Positions 8,650-20,900 are shown, numbered from the stretch's first letter. The stretch: 64,000 nucleotides of DNA from Diacronema lutheri (GCA_019448385.1 JAGTXO010000004.1:992001-1056000); one strand, 5' to 3'. Numbers and translations are program-made. Notes: a model not told the origin generated them from the letters alone.

Positions 8650-10575
8650 GTGATGGGGGCCGCGGCGTCGTTAGTATGGGGGCCGCGGCCTCATATGGAG
8701 GCCGCGGCGTCGTTCAACGCCGGCGTGGTCGTGCATCTGCTCCTGTCCGTTGGCGCGGCCACGGCGTTCCTCAACGCCGGCGTGCTGAACGAAACCGCAA
8801 GCCAGGCACCGGCGAGCGCCAACGCGAGCCAGCTGCCGGCGCGCCCCGCGCGCGACGCGAGCCGGCTGCTCCCTCTCGTTCGGATGCAGCGATTGCGCGG
8901 GCAAACGAAAGCAGCGTGCGCGCCGGAGCGACGGCTTGCCGTCGAGAAGCTCGGCGAGACTGCAATCCTCGAGTCAGCGCTCGTCATTGGCGGCTTTCCA
9001 GGCTCGGGCACGCGCGCAGCGGCGCAGGCGATCGCTGAGCTCGGCTTTCTGATCGACGGGATGGGCGCGATGCGCGACTCACGCATTGGTATTACGCAGG
9101 CGGTGCCCTCGATCGCAAAGCTGCTCAAGACGCTCCCCGGTGGCCGCTTTCACGCGCTCGCGCCCGTGCCGGTGAAGCGCGTCGACGGCGGTGGCGCGCC
9201 GAACGGCAGCGCGCCGAACGGCAGCGCGCGCTTCTACGGCATGTCGGAATGGCCAGATCGCGCGCTGCGCGTCGCGGCGAGGCTCGCGGCCGGGAGTGCG
9301 CAGCCGCACGAGCGCGCTGGCGATGGCACGGCGCTGCGCGCGCTGATGCGCGATTCGCTGCACGAGCTGCGCCGCTCCATCCGCTGCTCCTTTGGCTGCG
9401 AGGAGCCGTGCGCCAACTGGCAGCACTACGCGAACGCGTGCCTCTTTGCATTTGTACCGCACGGAAAGCCGGGTGTGGCGCGCGCGCGCGCCGACGGCGA
9501 CGTGTCAATCAAAACTGCGCGCGAAGTGAGGTATCGACTCTCGTCGCTGTGCGGCATGATGCGCTCGCAAAACGTAACGTGCGAGAATCGTGCGCCCGTG
9601 ATGCGCCGCGTGGCGTGCGCGCCTTGCGCCGGATGGGCATTCAAGCATCCGGAGCTCTTCCTCTTCTTCCCTCTCGTCCACGCGCTGCTCCCCGCGGCTT
9701 CATTCGTCCTCGTCGTCCGCGATGGGCGCGACGTCGCGAGCAACCCGCTCGGCCATCGCTTGCTATCGCGCTTGAGCCAACTCATCCCTCCCCTTCCCAG
9801 TCCCGCTCATCGTGCTACCCCCACCGTGTCTCCACGCGGCGGTGGCGCGGTCCTCCAACCGCGCGTCGGCGCAGAGACGGTCGAGCAGCTGCACGAGCAG
9901 CGCGAGCGCAATCCGTGCGCGACGTGCTTGAAGCGCGACCGTGACTGCGAGCGCCGCCACGCCGCGGTGGAAGAGCAACTTTCACGGGAGGGCTTGCCGG
10001 CGCCGACGCTTGGTCGGCTCGACCCGACGCGCCCGCTCATCTGCACGCTGCTGCTCTGGGCAGAACGATCGCTCGCCGCGCTTGATGACGCGCGCGATAC
10101 CGAGAGGCGCATCTTCATCTGGCGCTCCGAGGACGCGTTCGACCGTCCGGACGAGATCGCGACCGCGCTCGCCGTGTTCCTGCGCGCGGCGCCGGTAGTT
10201 GCGCAGTGGCGCGCGCACCCCGCGCTCGCGGCCGGCGATGCGCTGAGCGCGGACATGGTCGAACGTGCACTTCGGCGTGTGACGCAAACGTCGATGGGGA
10301 GCAACACGGAGCGCGCCGAGGACGCCGCCCGCGCGCCCTTACGGACGCCTGCCGTATCGCGCGGCCAGCGCGAGCACCGGCTCGCGACCAAGTATGGCAA
10401 ATGGCGCTTGGCGCCGCACTGCGACGCGGCCTTTGGTCAGCTTGAGGCGCGGCTGCCCGTCGTGCACGCGCGCGTCGTCGTCGCGCTCCGGCGCTTTGCC
10501 TACTCTCCCAAGATGGAGTGCGCGCCCGGCAATGCGACGCAGGTACGCACACGGCAGCTGAGTGTGCGCAGCTGA
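8650..10575 (+). CDS. Sulfotransferase-like protein
   Basis: A 641-residue protein with the two PAPS-binding signatures of the sulfotransferase superfamily: VIGGFPGSGTRAAAQ (5'-phosphosulfate loop, residues about 111-126) and FVLVVRDGRDVASNP (3'-phosphate motif, about 351-365). A C-terminal LATKYGKWR resembles the family's substrate/PAPS segment. An N-terminal hydrophobic stretch (VVVHLLLSVGAATAFL) suggests a signal-anchor, so a Golgi-lumen enzyme sulfating glycans or proteins is plausible; the acceptor is unknown. A Ser/Pro-rich stretch after HRLLSRLSQL (about 9770-9850) does not look conserved and may be an unspliced intron. Starts at 8650, 8653 or 8695 are all possible. Confidence 0.7.
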   Translation: MMGAAASLVWGPRPHMEAAASFNAGVVVHLLLSVGAATAFLNAGVLNETASQAPASANASQLPARPARDASRLLPLVRMQRLRGQTKAACAPERRLAVEKLGETAILESALVIGGFPGSGTRAAAQAIAELGFLIDGMGAMRDSRIGITQAVPSIAKLLKTLPGGRFHALAPVPVKRVDGGGAPNGSAPNGSARFYGMSEWPDRALRVAARLAAGSAQPHERAGDGTALRALMRDSLHELRRSIRCSFGCEEPCANWQHYANACLFAFVPHGKPGVARARADGDVSIKTAREVRYRLSSLCGMMRSQNVTCENRAPVMRRVACAPCAGWAFKHPELFLFFPLVHALLPAASFVLVVRDGRDVASNPLGHRLLSRLSQLIPPLPSPAHRATPTVSPRGGGAVLQPRVGAETVEQLHEQRERNPCATCLKRDRDCERRHAAVEEQLSREGLPAPTLGRLDPTRPLICTLLLWAERSLAALDDARDTERRIFIWRSEDAFDRPDEIATALAVFLRAAPVVAQWRAHPALAAGDALSADMVERALRRVTQTSMGSNTERAEDAARAPLRTPAVSRGQREHRLATKYGKWRLAPHCDAAFGQLEARLPVVHARVVVALRRFAYSPKMECAPGNATQVRTRQLSVRS

Positions 10576-10735
10576 GTGTGCACCGGCATCCCGCACATGA
10601 CGACTGACACGCCCACTGGCGCTGACGACTCCCTCCGGCCTTCACTCAGCCAACGGCGGCGCATGTGTCGTTCCTTTCCCCTCTAGCCATCACGCATGTG
10701 TCGTTCCTTTCTCCTTCTTCGCCTCCCTCCAGCCA
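10576..10735. repeat. Convergent 3' region with 17-bp direct repeat
   Basis: 160 bp between two convergent stop codons. GCATGTGTCGTTCCTTT occurs at 10661-10677 and again at 10694-10710, followed by pyrimidine-rich tracts. Probably 3' UTRs. Confidence 0.6.
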
Positions 10736-13700
10736 TCACGCGTTCCTGCGGCTGCGCAGTGACCGCGTCGCACCGGGCGCGTCGTGCTCGTCGTCCCGCG
10801 CGCGCGGCACGCGGTGCGCGCGCTTGGTACGCTGCGCCAAGCAGCGTGGGCACTCCCACCTGCCACGCGGGACAGCGTCGAGCGGCGGGTCGAGGCAGAA
10901 GGTGTGGAACGACAGGTTGCACCCGTCCGAATCGCACAGGAGCAGCTTGGCGCCGTGGTGGCCGCGACTGCACGCGTCGGACGGTGCGCCGCGCGCGCGC
11001 GCGTGAGCGCCGCGCAAAGGTACGCGCGCGCAGCGCGCGCGCGCACGCCCGCACGCTCGCACCTGCAAACGGTGCACGTGGCTTTCAACGCCTTCTCATC
11101 GCCGCACGGCCAGCGAAGCCCGGCATCGAGCTCGGCGAGGCGCGCGTCCAGCTGCGCGAGCGTGCGGCAGCTTTCCACCGCCGCGCGCCAAGCCACGATG
11201 TCAAGCTTGGCGGGCGCCTTGTGCGCATCCAAGATGGCGGCCTCAAGGGCGAGGAGGAGGCGTATGAACTGCGGCGCGGCGCGCGCGTCGAGCACCTCGC
11301 CCGTCCACGCGCTCAGGTCGAGGCGCTCGTCTCCCCAGTGCGCGGCCACCTCGTCCGCAAGTTCAGTCAATCGACGCACGAGTTCCCGCGCGCCCCACGC
11401 ACGGTACGCGGCGCGCGCGCACAGCACATCCCCGCTGTGCAGCTCGCCGGTGGTGCCGTCATCGTATGCGATGTGGAAGAGGCCGTCCTCCGACCCGTGC
11501 GGCGCGAGCACAGTCGCGGAGCACCACATGCCGCCGCGATCGACGTCTGCATCGCCGTCTGCATCGCCGTCGAGCCAAAGCGCGAGCGTGTCGCCCACCC
11601 GGACGGGTGACACGGCAGCGCCCACCCGGACGGGTGACACGGCAGCGCCCGACCGAACGGGTGACGCGGCAGCGCCCACCCGGACGGGTGACGCGGCAGC
11701 GCCCACCCGGACGGGTGACGCGGCAGCGCCCACCCGGACCGGTGACGCGGCAGCGCCCACCCGGACGGGTGACACGGCAGCGCCCGACCGGACGGGTGAC
11801 GCGGCAGCGCCGGCCGCGCTGGGCCCCAGCGGCGCGCACGGGGCGCTGCCCTCGCGTGCGCTCACGCTGCCGGTCGCACGGACGCGCGTGCCGCCATCGC
11901 TTCCGGCGCTGCCCTCGCCCGAGTCATCGCCATCGCCGCCGCCAGCGCTGCTGTACCCGCCGCTTTCGCCATCGGCCGGCGCTGGCTGCGACGATGGCTG
12001 CGGGGCGCGCAGCTCGAAGGGGCGCGAGCCTTCGGCGAGCCGGCGGCTTGGCGAAGGCGGCGCCTCGCGCGCCTCGCACACCGCCACGTCGCCATCTCCG
12101 TGCGCGCTCGGCGGCGCAGAGCCGGGCGTCGACGCTCGCGGATCGCACGTGTCCGTCCCACGTGAACCGCCGAGCTCACACGCGCGCGCGCGCTCGAGCG
12201 GCGCGCTGGCGTGCGCGTCGCCGCCCGGCGGCGGATCGGCCGAGGCGTGCGCGAGGACGTCGCGGCACACGCGGTCGAGACGCTTGCGCGCCATCGCGAG
12301 CGCGCTCGGCGCTGCGAGCGAGCGGACGGCGTTGCGAACCACCCTGCTGCCCTGCTCCGTCGCGCGCACGACCACGCCGCGCCCGTCCGCCTGCACACAC
12401 GCGAAGGAGGGCGCATCGTCGAGCGAGCCGGGCGACGTGCCACACGCTGCCGCCTGCGCAACGCGCCGCGCGTCGGCCACGTCCTTGTTCGACAACGCGA
12501 TCGTCGGCGCGGGCGGGGGCGGGTCGAAGACGAAGAACAGTGCGCCCTCGGCCGTGACGTGCGCCGGCTGGCAGCGTACGGCGAGGTGCGCGTCGCACTC
12601 GGGGTCCGGTGCGCGCCACTCGCTGCGCCACTCCTTCTTGTGCGCGATCACACCGACGCGCCGCTCGCCCTGCGCGTGCGCGAACCGCGCAAAGTCATCG
12701 CCACCCTCACCGCCACACAGTGCGAGCCGTGTGCGCGCGCGCGTGCGGCGCTCGGTGCGAGCGGGCGTCCGCCGCGCGCCGCCGGCCAACCCGTCGCGCG
12801 GCGCGCCGGCATGCTCGGGCTCTGCGCGAGCCACCGGCGAGCCTTGAGCCGCGGGCGCGCGCGGAGCTGGGCACGGGCCGAGCTCCAGCTGCGGGGCGAC
12901 GCCATCGTGGTGCGTTGGGTCGGTGCCCCGCCACGGCCTTTCAAAATCGAGCACGTGCGGCGCAGAGGAGTGCGCGCGAGCAGGCGCGCTCAATTGCTTG
13001 CTGGCCGTGGAGCGGACCTGCGCAGGGGCAGGGACGAGCGCGACGGCGGGAACCGAGAAGCGAGCACCGCTTTGATTGCCCTGCCATGCGGCCATGGTCG
13101 CCCGAACTCGCGCGCGCGCGTCGGGCGGCGCGCGCGCGCCCCGCGTGCCATCGGCGCGCAGGCTTGTGCGTGCGCGCGTCGCACCTCATCGCCGAGTCCA
13201 TTGCTCGACCTCACGAGGCGCTTGGCTACCGTCCGCCCCGCCTCGACCGTCTCGAGCACGAAGCGGATGTGCTCGCGCGCGCTGGCCGTGCAGAGCGCGG
13301 CATCGCAGAGCGCGGCGAGCAGTTTGGCGGACACGCGAGCCGGCAGCTCGTGCGGCTCAAGCTCGCGGAGGAGGTCGCACGCACCGAGCACGTCCTCGTC
13401 CTTCGCGAGCGCATGCAAATGCTCGTGGTGCACGGCCGGGTGCGGCGCGGCCGCGTCGAGCGCGAGCGCGTCGACGATGTGGACGAGCGCCAGCGGGTAG
13501 GAGAGCGGGTCGATCTCGGACGCGCGCGGGAGCGCCGCATTTGATGCGAGGTCTGGGTCACTGACGAGCGCGCAGAGGAGCGCGCTGCCGAGCGTGCGAA
13601 CGCGCAGCCCGTCCTCGCCGCTCTCGAGCTCGCGCCGCAGCGCGCGTGCCGACGCGACCGAGCGCGTGTGCACGCCGACGGCTGGCCCCACATCCGCGAC

Positions 13701-14009
13701 AAAGCGCCAGACGAGCAGCACGTCATGCGCGCAGTCGTCAAGCACGCACACGCTGGCGTGGTCGACGAGCGGCACGAGCAGGGCTGGCGCGATCGCCGGC
13801 GCCTGCTGCGGCGGCGCCTTGGGCGCGACGAGCTGTTCGGGCGTGCGTTCCTCCTCGGAGAGCTGCTCTGCTGCCGCGCTCGGGGCAGACACCGGCGCAG
13901 CGGGGGGCGGCGGCGGCTTGGCCGGCGTGGGGGCAGCGGGCGCCTGCGCGAAGAAGGATGCGATGTTGCGCGTGCCCTCCGCGCTCTTCGCGAGCGCCTT
14001 CGCCGGCAT
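10736..14009 (-). CDS. DDT / Tudor-like / PHD-finger chromatin protein (BAZ/ISWI-partner-like)
   Basis: I join three frames into one gene: exons 14009-13185, 13017-11063 and 10967-10736 (introns of 167 and 95 bp), giving 1,003 residues with phases preserved. The N-terminus has [11 protein letters not shown], resembling a PCNA-interacting box. Exon 1 then holds a DDT-like helical domain ([13 protein letters not shown] ... [14 protein letters not shown]) and a WHIM-like helix ([21 protein letters not shown]). Exon 2 carries an acidic Ser/Gly-rich linker, eight 9-residue GAAASPVRV repeats, a Tudor/Agenet-like strand set ([11 protein letters not shown] ... [13 protein letters not shown]) and a WSD-like helix. 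The PHD finger is split by the last intron: CTVC, then [20 protein letters not shown] and WECPRC. Known relatives read histone H3 tails within ISWI-type remodellers. Single-gene status is inferred from clean splice phases. Confidence 0.75.
11587..11815. repeat. 27-bp tandem repeat (eight copies) encoding GAAASPVRV
   Basis: About eight tandem 27-bp units built on CACCCGGACGGGTGACGCGG, differing at few bases. They encode alternating SPVRV and SPVRS variants on the minus strand inside the PHD-finger gene. Each carries an S-P-V-R site that could be phosphorylated by a proline-directed kinase. Confidence 0.85.
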
Positions 14010-14212
14010 GCCTCCCTTTTCCCGCGTGATTGACAACCGCTGAACCGGGCACTCGCAAACTGACACTTGAAATCGTGACACTCACAGTCAGCGGCTCAGC
14101 GGCCAGCGCTGCCTGAGTGCCCGTGCACGTTGGGCAGCGCAATCGCGCCCCCGCTCTGCTGTGCGCGACCGTAGAACCCACGCTCCATCCCACAGTCCAC
14201 ACGCACCCACCT
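14010..14212. other. Short intergenic stretch
   Basis: About 200 bp between two minus-strand genes, the 3' end of the lycopene-cyclase-like gene and the 5' region of the chromatin gene. No element recognised. Confidence 0.4.
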
Positions 14213-16167
14213 TCACTCTTCGTTTTCACCCAGCTCGTAATCGAGCCCCGAGCCAAAGCGCCACGCGTCGAGCGCGCAGAGGAGCTGGTGCCTCGCCTTT
14301 GGGCTGAGCGAGTCGGCGGCCGATCGGAGCGGCTCGCGCAGCACCATGTCAGCCGCCGTGTACGTGACCATCGCCGCCATGTGCATCGACCATTCGGCAA
14401 CGGCGACCGGCCCCATCCGCGCGAGCAGGCCGGGCATCGCCAGCGGCGAGTCGATCATCATCCCGCCGATCGTCAACGCGAGCGCGCCAAACTGGGGCAC
14501 GTCCTGCAAAAATGGCTTGAGCACTGGCTCGCCCAGCCGCTCCATCACGCGGAAGTTGATGCGCAGCAGCCCGTTGATGTCGTCACGCGAGGGTGACGCG
14601 CCAACTGGTGCGCTCATCGCCTTTTGAAAAAGCCACGGCGCCGACAGATTTGGCATGTACGGCTGCAGCCAGCCCAGCTCGGCCGCGGAGAGCGCTTCGC
14701 ACGCGAGCGCACGGTCGATGCCGGACACGATGCGATCAAGGTGGCGCGTGAGCGCGCCGAATCCGCCGAAGGAGAGGGGCGACTGCAGCCCGCCCGCGTC
14801 ACCGACGGGGAGCACACGCGAGAAGGCGGGCGCGGTCGGCGACGCGCGGTGCGCGGGGAAGAAGCCAAACAGGACGCGCTGCACAGTCAGAGAGTCGAGC
14901 TCAACGCTTTGATACTGAGGCAGGAGCTCCCAATATCGCTCGAGCAGCTCGAGCAGCGACGGCCGCGCAGGCTCCGCGTCGACGTACGTGAACATGTACC
15001 TGGCCCAATGCACGCCAAGGCGGGTAGGCGCGCAGCGCCCATGAGCGGGCGATCGCGCAGCGCACCGAGGGGCGCGCCGGCAAGGCGTGGGCGGCGCTCG
15101 ACGCGCGGCGCGCGTGGTGCGGCGTACGTGGTGCGGTCGCTCGGGCCCGAGGACGCGGGGAACGCCTCCCAGAAGATCTGCATTGGCGACGCGTTTCGTT
15201 CGCCGCCAAACGTGAGCGGCGTCGAGGTCGCGATGATGTCGCCGTGCAGGTTGCGCTTGGGCACGTAGCCCGACGCGAGCGTGCCGACGACGAGGCAAAC
15301 GCCGTCGGGCTTGACGCCGTGGCGCTGCTGCGCGAGGATGGGCGACGCGTTGCCCATCGCGTCGAGCACCAGCCGCGCGCTCACGGTCTCGGCCGGCGCG
15401 CCGCGCCGCGCAAAGAGCGGCGCGCGCACGCCGTCGCTGAACACGTCGAGCGAGCCGAGCGCCGTGCCCTCTCGCACGACGCCGCCCGAGGCCTCAAAGC
15501 GCGCGCGCGCAAATCGGATGAGCGCGTCTGGTCGCACGCCCACGTTGAGCACGTCGTCCGTCCACACCTCGACCGCCTCGGCGCGCGCGCCCGCGCCGCC
15601 CTCATCGGCCGCAAAGCCGCACCGCATCGGATTGAACTCGATGCCGATGGCCTCCTCCACCTCGCCAGCGGTGAGGACACCGGAGGCCACGAGCTCGGCG
15701 AGCTCTTTGCGCGAGATGTTCCAGTCCTGCTCGCGCCCGCGCAGCTCAGGTGCGCGCTCGAGGACCGCGACCTTGAGGCCGCGCAGCGCGAGGGCGCACG
15801 CGATGAAGATCCCGATCGTCCCGCCGCACACGAGCACGTCGAACTGGGCGGACGCGCCGAGGGGCTGGTTGAGGTGTTCGCGCACGAACGCGGGCGGCGG
15901 GCCGGCCGCCGTGCCTGTCGGCATCGTGCGCAGCCGCGTCCACGCGTCGTCGAGCCTCTGGAGGGCCTCCCAGCTCGTGCCGCCGCCCGCGCCGCCGCTC
16001 TGGCGCGCGTTGAGCCGCTCCATGACGCGAAATGTGCGGCTGGCCTCAGGCGGCGCGACAATGCTCATCCGCGCGCGCGACAGGCGCGCGCGCCGCGCTA
16101 CCGCGCCAGCAGGAGCACACAGACATGCGAGCAAGCAGCATGGAAGCGCGCGCATTTTCTCGCGCAT
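14213..16167 (-). CDS. Plastid lycopene beta/epsilon-cyclase-like FAD protein
   Basis: Two exons, 16167-15128 and 14999-14213 (intron 128 bp, donor GTACGC, acceptor CCAG), join in phase to 608 residues. A leader (MREKMRALPCCLLACLCAPAGA then a basic stretch) fits a signal plus transit peptide for a secondary plastid. The core FDVLVCGGTIGIFIACALAL plus RGLKVAVLER is a Rossmann FAD-binding motif, and REQDWNISRKELAELV, LVLDAMGNASPI and SRVLPVGDAGGLQSPLSFGG match the plant proteins annotated as lycopene beta/epsilon cyclase protein (the AT2G32640 type). That group resembles carotenoid cyclases but is distinct from LCYB/LCYE, so carotenoid substrate is not proven. The stop follows an acidic tail. 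It is divergent from the CFAP96-like gene, with 125 bp between starts. Confidence 0.8.
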
Positions 16168-16292
16168 CGTGACGGGCGCGTTACACGCCGTGACACGCTC
16201 CCATGGGTTCGTGTAAGAAGTAAGAACGCCACCCCGTAACGTTCAGATCGTTACAGCAAGGGCGCTCGTTCCAGCACGTCGGAGCGACAAGC

Positions 16293-17674
16293 ATGGTCAT
16301 GCAGGTGCCAGACATCAAGAACACGATGCAGACGCACGGGACGTTCTCGACGCCGTCCGTGCTCGGCGCGGGCGACCCCTTTGACAAAAAGGGCGGCAGC
16401 GCCGACCTGCGCCTCAGAGGCAAGCCCAACTTCATCGGCGGGCCCGTGCCCAACAACCCGCACAAGGGCTTCCAGCGGCTGTACGAGGTGCGCGCGCGCG
16501 CGCGGCGCGCGCCCCGCGCGCGCAGCGATGTTGCTTACGAGGGCCACGGCCCGCTCCGTTGCTGACATTTTGGCCGTGCGAGCGCGCCGGCACGCGCGCG
16601 GCGCGCAGGGCGAGAAGTGGCAGAGCGAATTCGAGCGCTCGCGCAAGTTCTCGGTCGAACAGAAGAAGAAGAACCTGACCGACCACGGCTTCAAGTACTC
16701 GTCGCCAAACAAGAAGTCTTCTGGCCTCGGCAATTACTACGGCGCGATCGGCCCAAAGCACCGGCACGAGGGCGAGCACGAGGGCGCGGGCAAGGGCGAG
16801 AAGCCGCCCCTCGTCGTGCCCGAGCCGAGGCAGATGATGACGATGCCGCCCAAGAAGGGACGCTTCAACACGCCGGGCATCTCGTTTGGCGCGCCGCAGC
16901 CCAGGGGCATGCCGCACGTCCTCGGCAAGGAGTTCGAGTACAAGTGCGCGCCGCGCCCACGGCCGCGCCGGCGCTGCGCCACGCGTAGTGCCGAAGCGCG
17001 CCGTGCGCTCGACCAGCCGCGCGCGAGCGTCTCCTCCCCGTCTTACGGCGCGCGTCGCGCTCCGTCGCACTCGCGCCGCGCCCGCGCCGCGCAGGTCCGA
17101 CCCGTACAATTTGGCGCGCAAGCTCGAAATGGAGACGCGAGCAAAGTCGAAGAAGCTGCGGCAGCCGCAGCCGTTCCGTGCGATGGCGCACTCGCTGGAC
17201 TACTTTGACGCGACCAAGTCGGGCGTCTCGTCCAAGGTCTACGAGCCCGTCGCGATGCCTGAGAAGAAGGCGCCGCCGCCGCCCGCGCCGCGCGTCGCGG
17301 ACAAGCCCTTCTACCCAGCCAAGCCGCCAAAGGAAGGCATCTACGGCACGATCAACAAGTTCCCCGAGCACATGGAGGATCCTGAGACGGTCAGATGGAA
17401 GGCGGAGCAGGAGAAGAAGAAGCGCGAGAGCAACATGACGCCGTGGAAGTATGAGGCGTGGGGCAAGACGGCGCCGACGCGCTCAATCCTCTTTCACCAC
17501 CCGGGTGCGCGCACGGCGCGCCGCGCTGCCCGGGGCCTGCACGCGGGCATGCGCCGGCTCGCAGCCGGCCAGTCACAGCCCACGTCGCGGCTAGGTAGCC
17601 TCACGCGCCCGCGCACACGACTCGCGCGTCCGTCCGCCCGGTCGGCGCCGCCAGGGATCAGCACGCTCTCCTGA
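16293..17674 (+). CDS. CFAP96: CFAP96-like (C4orf47/UPF0602) ciliary protein
   Basis: Exons 16293-16487, 16609-16943 and 17095-about 17505 join in phase. The product starts MVMQVPDIKNTMQTHGTFST. It shows the hallmark features of C4orf47/CFAP96: a glycine/proline-rich repeat protein with GLGNYYGAIG, PPKKGRFNTPGISFG, SDPYNLARKL, AHSLDYFD and YGTINKFPEHME. Animal and protist members localise to cilia or centrosomes, so this suggests a flagellated life stage. The 3' end is uncertain. After TRSILFHHP the family expects a short further exon; the frame here runs on to a stop at 17674, and the true last exon may be different. It lies immediately left of the transposon at 17.7 kb. Confidence 0.75.
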
Positions 17675-17728
17675 GGCATGCCGCACGCACGATGGGCGAG
17701 CCTGCGCGCCGAATACACGGGAAGGGGA

Positions 17729-17755
17729 GGGGGGGGGGGGGGGGGGGGGGGGGGG
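17729..17755. repeat. Poly(G) tract, 27 bp, at left end of transposon
   Basis: 27 consecutive G, directly abutting the CC of the proposed left terminal repeat. A 26-G run in the same orientation abuts the right terminus. Confidence 0.9.
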
Positions 17756-17994
17756 CCGGGGGGGGTGACTTTACTATTCAATTTGCCCGGCAAATGACCT
17801 TCAAACCTCCATATTTGCCCGGCAAATGACCTCCGATCCTCCAATCGATTTCTACGCATGTCCGTTGGAGCCCCCGAGTGGGGTCGTTCGCTTTCCTCCA
17901 CAACCACACGCAGCCCGTCGTGGCGGGCCCGCATCCGTGCGGCCCGGGCGCGTGCGGTCGGGAGCGCGGCGATACGGCGGTCGCGCGCTCGCCG

Positions 17995-20900
17995 ATGGAC
18001 TACGCGCAGCACCTCGCGAATAACGCGCACCTCGCGCCGACGCTCGCCGATGGCGCCGCACTTCAGCGCAGGGGCATCCGCGTCTTCGCCGTGCGCGCGC
18101 GCCGACCGCGAGCGCCGCACGAGGGGATCTGCCTGAGCTTCGCGCGCGCTCGCCATCGGTGCCCGCATGTGCCTGCTTGCAATCGCCTGCTTTCTTGTTT
18201 GCTCGCCGCCTTGCGCGCGCAGATCCAGCCGGCGAACACGCGCAAGGACGTGGCACGCTGCTTCGTCTGCGGACTTTGGATGCCAGCCGACGCAAGTTGC
18301 GCATACCTCCTCTGCTACGTCAACCACGCTACCAAGCTTCACATGCACTTCCATGTCGCGTCGTGCTGCGTCGACGGCGCGCCCGACCCGGCCGCTTGGC
18401 TCGAGAGCGTCGTCAAGCGCGTGTCATTCAAATCGCTCGATGATGAGGATAAGCGGCGGGCACGTGTGAAGCGAGGCGATAGCTCGGCGAAACACGAGCT
18501 CGTCTATCCATTCAACCTTAAACCCTACGGCCAACCTCGCGGAGTGGCCGCGTGCGCATCGCGGGCGCCGGCGCCCCCCGCTCCGTCACCGCAACCAGCG
18601 CGTGCCGTGCCGCAAGCGCAGGCGCAAGCGCAAGCGCAGACGCAGTCATCGCGCAGCTTCATCACTGCGCCGCTTCAGCCGCCGCCGCTCTCCGCCGAGC
18701 AGCGCGAGCGCTTGGAGCGGAGCAGACAGGCGGCACTCGAGCGGCAAGCGGCAGCGGCGCAGCAGCGGCAAGCGGCAGCGGCGCAGCAGCAGCAAACGAG
18801 CGCGCTTGTCACTCCGCCGCGGCGTGCGATGCCCTCGCCGCTTGCGCTAGGCATGCCTTTAGGCAGCACGCTGCGCGCCGCCGTCCCGCCGCCGAGTGGA
18901 GACACTCCTGCCGTTTGCACGCCGTGCTCGTTGTCGACGGCCCCGCATGTCGGCGATGTCGTCGTCGTGGATCTCACATCTCCGGCACGCGTACCGCCAA
19001 GCGCCACGCAGCAGCACGAGACGCCGTCGCACACCGTGCACACGACGCACGCGCAGCATCCGCAGCCACCGTCGCACCGGCTGCTCCTGCCTCTCGCCGA
19101 TGACGGTGACCGCGGCTCGTGCGCCCGCGGCGCCGGCTGCGCGCACCCAATTGCGTCCGAGAGGCAACATGCGGAGGCGCAGGCGTGCCAGACGTGTCCG
19201 TCGCTCCTCGCGGCGGCTTGCTTGCAAGGCTTGCCGCTTGGCGCGCCGCCGCTGCAGCGCGCAGAATCTGCTGCGTCGCAGCAGCGCGATGGCGAGCCCG
19301 GCGCCTGGCCCGGCGGCGGCGTGTACGGAGGCGCGCTTGGCGCGGGCGGGCGCGACGGCGGGCGCGCTGGCGGCGCGGGCGTCGGCGCGCTCGGTGGCCG
19401 CGAGCCGGGCGCCGCGCTCGACGCCCGGCCCGAGCTCAACGGGCTGCACGCGCCCAGCCCAGCGAGCGGCCGCGACGACTCTGCGCACGCGCGCGCGATC
19501 GCGCAGCCGTGGCCGCCCGAGCAGCTCGACGCGCCGGCGTTGGCTGCGCGCTCGCCGCTCGCCTTGACAGCTTGCTTGCAAGGCTTGCAAGGCTGGCCGC
19601 TTGGCGCGCCGCCGCTGCAGCGCGCAGAATCTGCTGCGCCGCAGCAGCGCGAAGGCGAGCCCGGCGCCTGGCCCGGCGGCGGCGTGTACGGAGGCGCGCT
19701 TGGCGCGAGCGGGCGCGACGGCGGGCGCGCTGGCGGCGCGTGCGTCGGCGCGCTCGGCGGCCGCGAGCCGGGCGCCGCGCTCGACGCTCTGCTCGGCGCG
19801 ACTGACTCGGCACAGTCTGTGCCCAGCTCGGCCCCTCTTCTTGTCGCGAGCCCTGCCCCACAGTCTGCGCGCGCGAGCAGCCTTGGCGGTCGCTTTGCAG
19901 ATGCGAGTTGCAGCGGCTCGCTGCGAGGTGTGGAAGCGCCGCCGCTCCCGACTCTCGGCTTGCATCGTGCCTCTCGCTCACGGAGCACATGCGTCGGGGC
20001 GGTAGGTGTCAGCCCCTCGGGCGCAGCAGGTGCGATGCGCTCTGAGCACGCTGCTGCCAGCGCTGCTGCGCCTGCAGCTGCCGCGCGCCCGCTGCTTTCG
20101 CATGAGGACGAGCGGCGACTGGGCGACGGTGTAGTCCGCGCCCTCATTCGCTCGCTCGGCGGCAGCATGCCACGCATCGAGCTGAGCGACTCTGCCGCCC
20201 GAGGGATGCTTGTCCTCACGCGCGGCGGCGTGGCGCTTTGCGGCGCTGAGGTGATGCAGCTCCTCGAGGAGCGCCTACCTTGTGCGCCCTTCTATGAGCC
20301 GCCCGGCTCTGCGCTCATGGCGAGGCATTGCAAGCCGCCTAGTGGGCAGTGGGACGCTGCATCGATGCTCGCAGCGCGCGGTGCGTTTGTGATGCGTCCA
20401 AAGGTTGCGGTGGTCGCGCCACACCTCCTTATTCGACGGGAGCTATCCGCCGACCCGCGCTTTCGCGTCAACGACGACCCTACTCGCATCATCTGCCCGT
20501 GCCCCAAGTGCAAGAGCAACAACCTCATCTGCCGCGCCGGATGGGCGCCAATCCGCTATGCCTACGACCTCGCTGGCGTTATCTGCGTCATGAGCGAGAC
20601 CATCTTCTGCAAGGGCTGCAGCAAGACCACGGCGATAAGCACGCTCATCGCTGACCCGGAGTACTTGCCCGTGTCTGTGCGCACCAAGTATGCAGACCTT
20701 GTGCTCATGAAAGTCGGAGCCATGACGTGGTCACTTGCGCAGCACATCTTCATCTCGACTATCCCGATGGCCAAGCTCGCCGAGCAGATTGCCGCTCCGC
20801 ACCTTCTGAACCAATCGCTCATGCACGATGCCTACGCTCGCTTCGTCGAGGAGCAGGGGCATTCAAGTCGCGCGCGTGCGCAGCAGACTCTCCACTCGTA

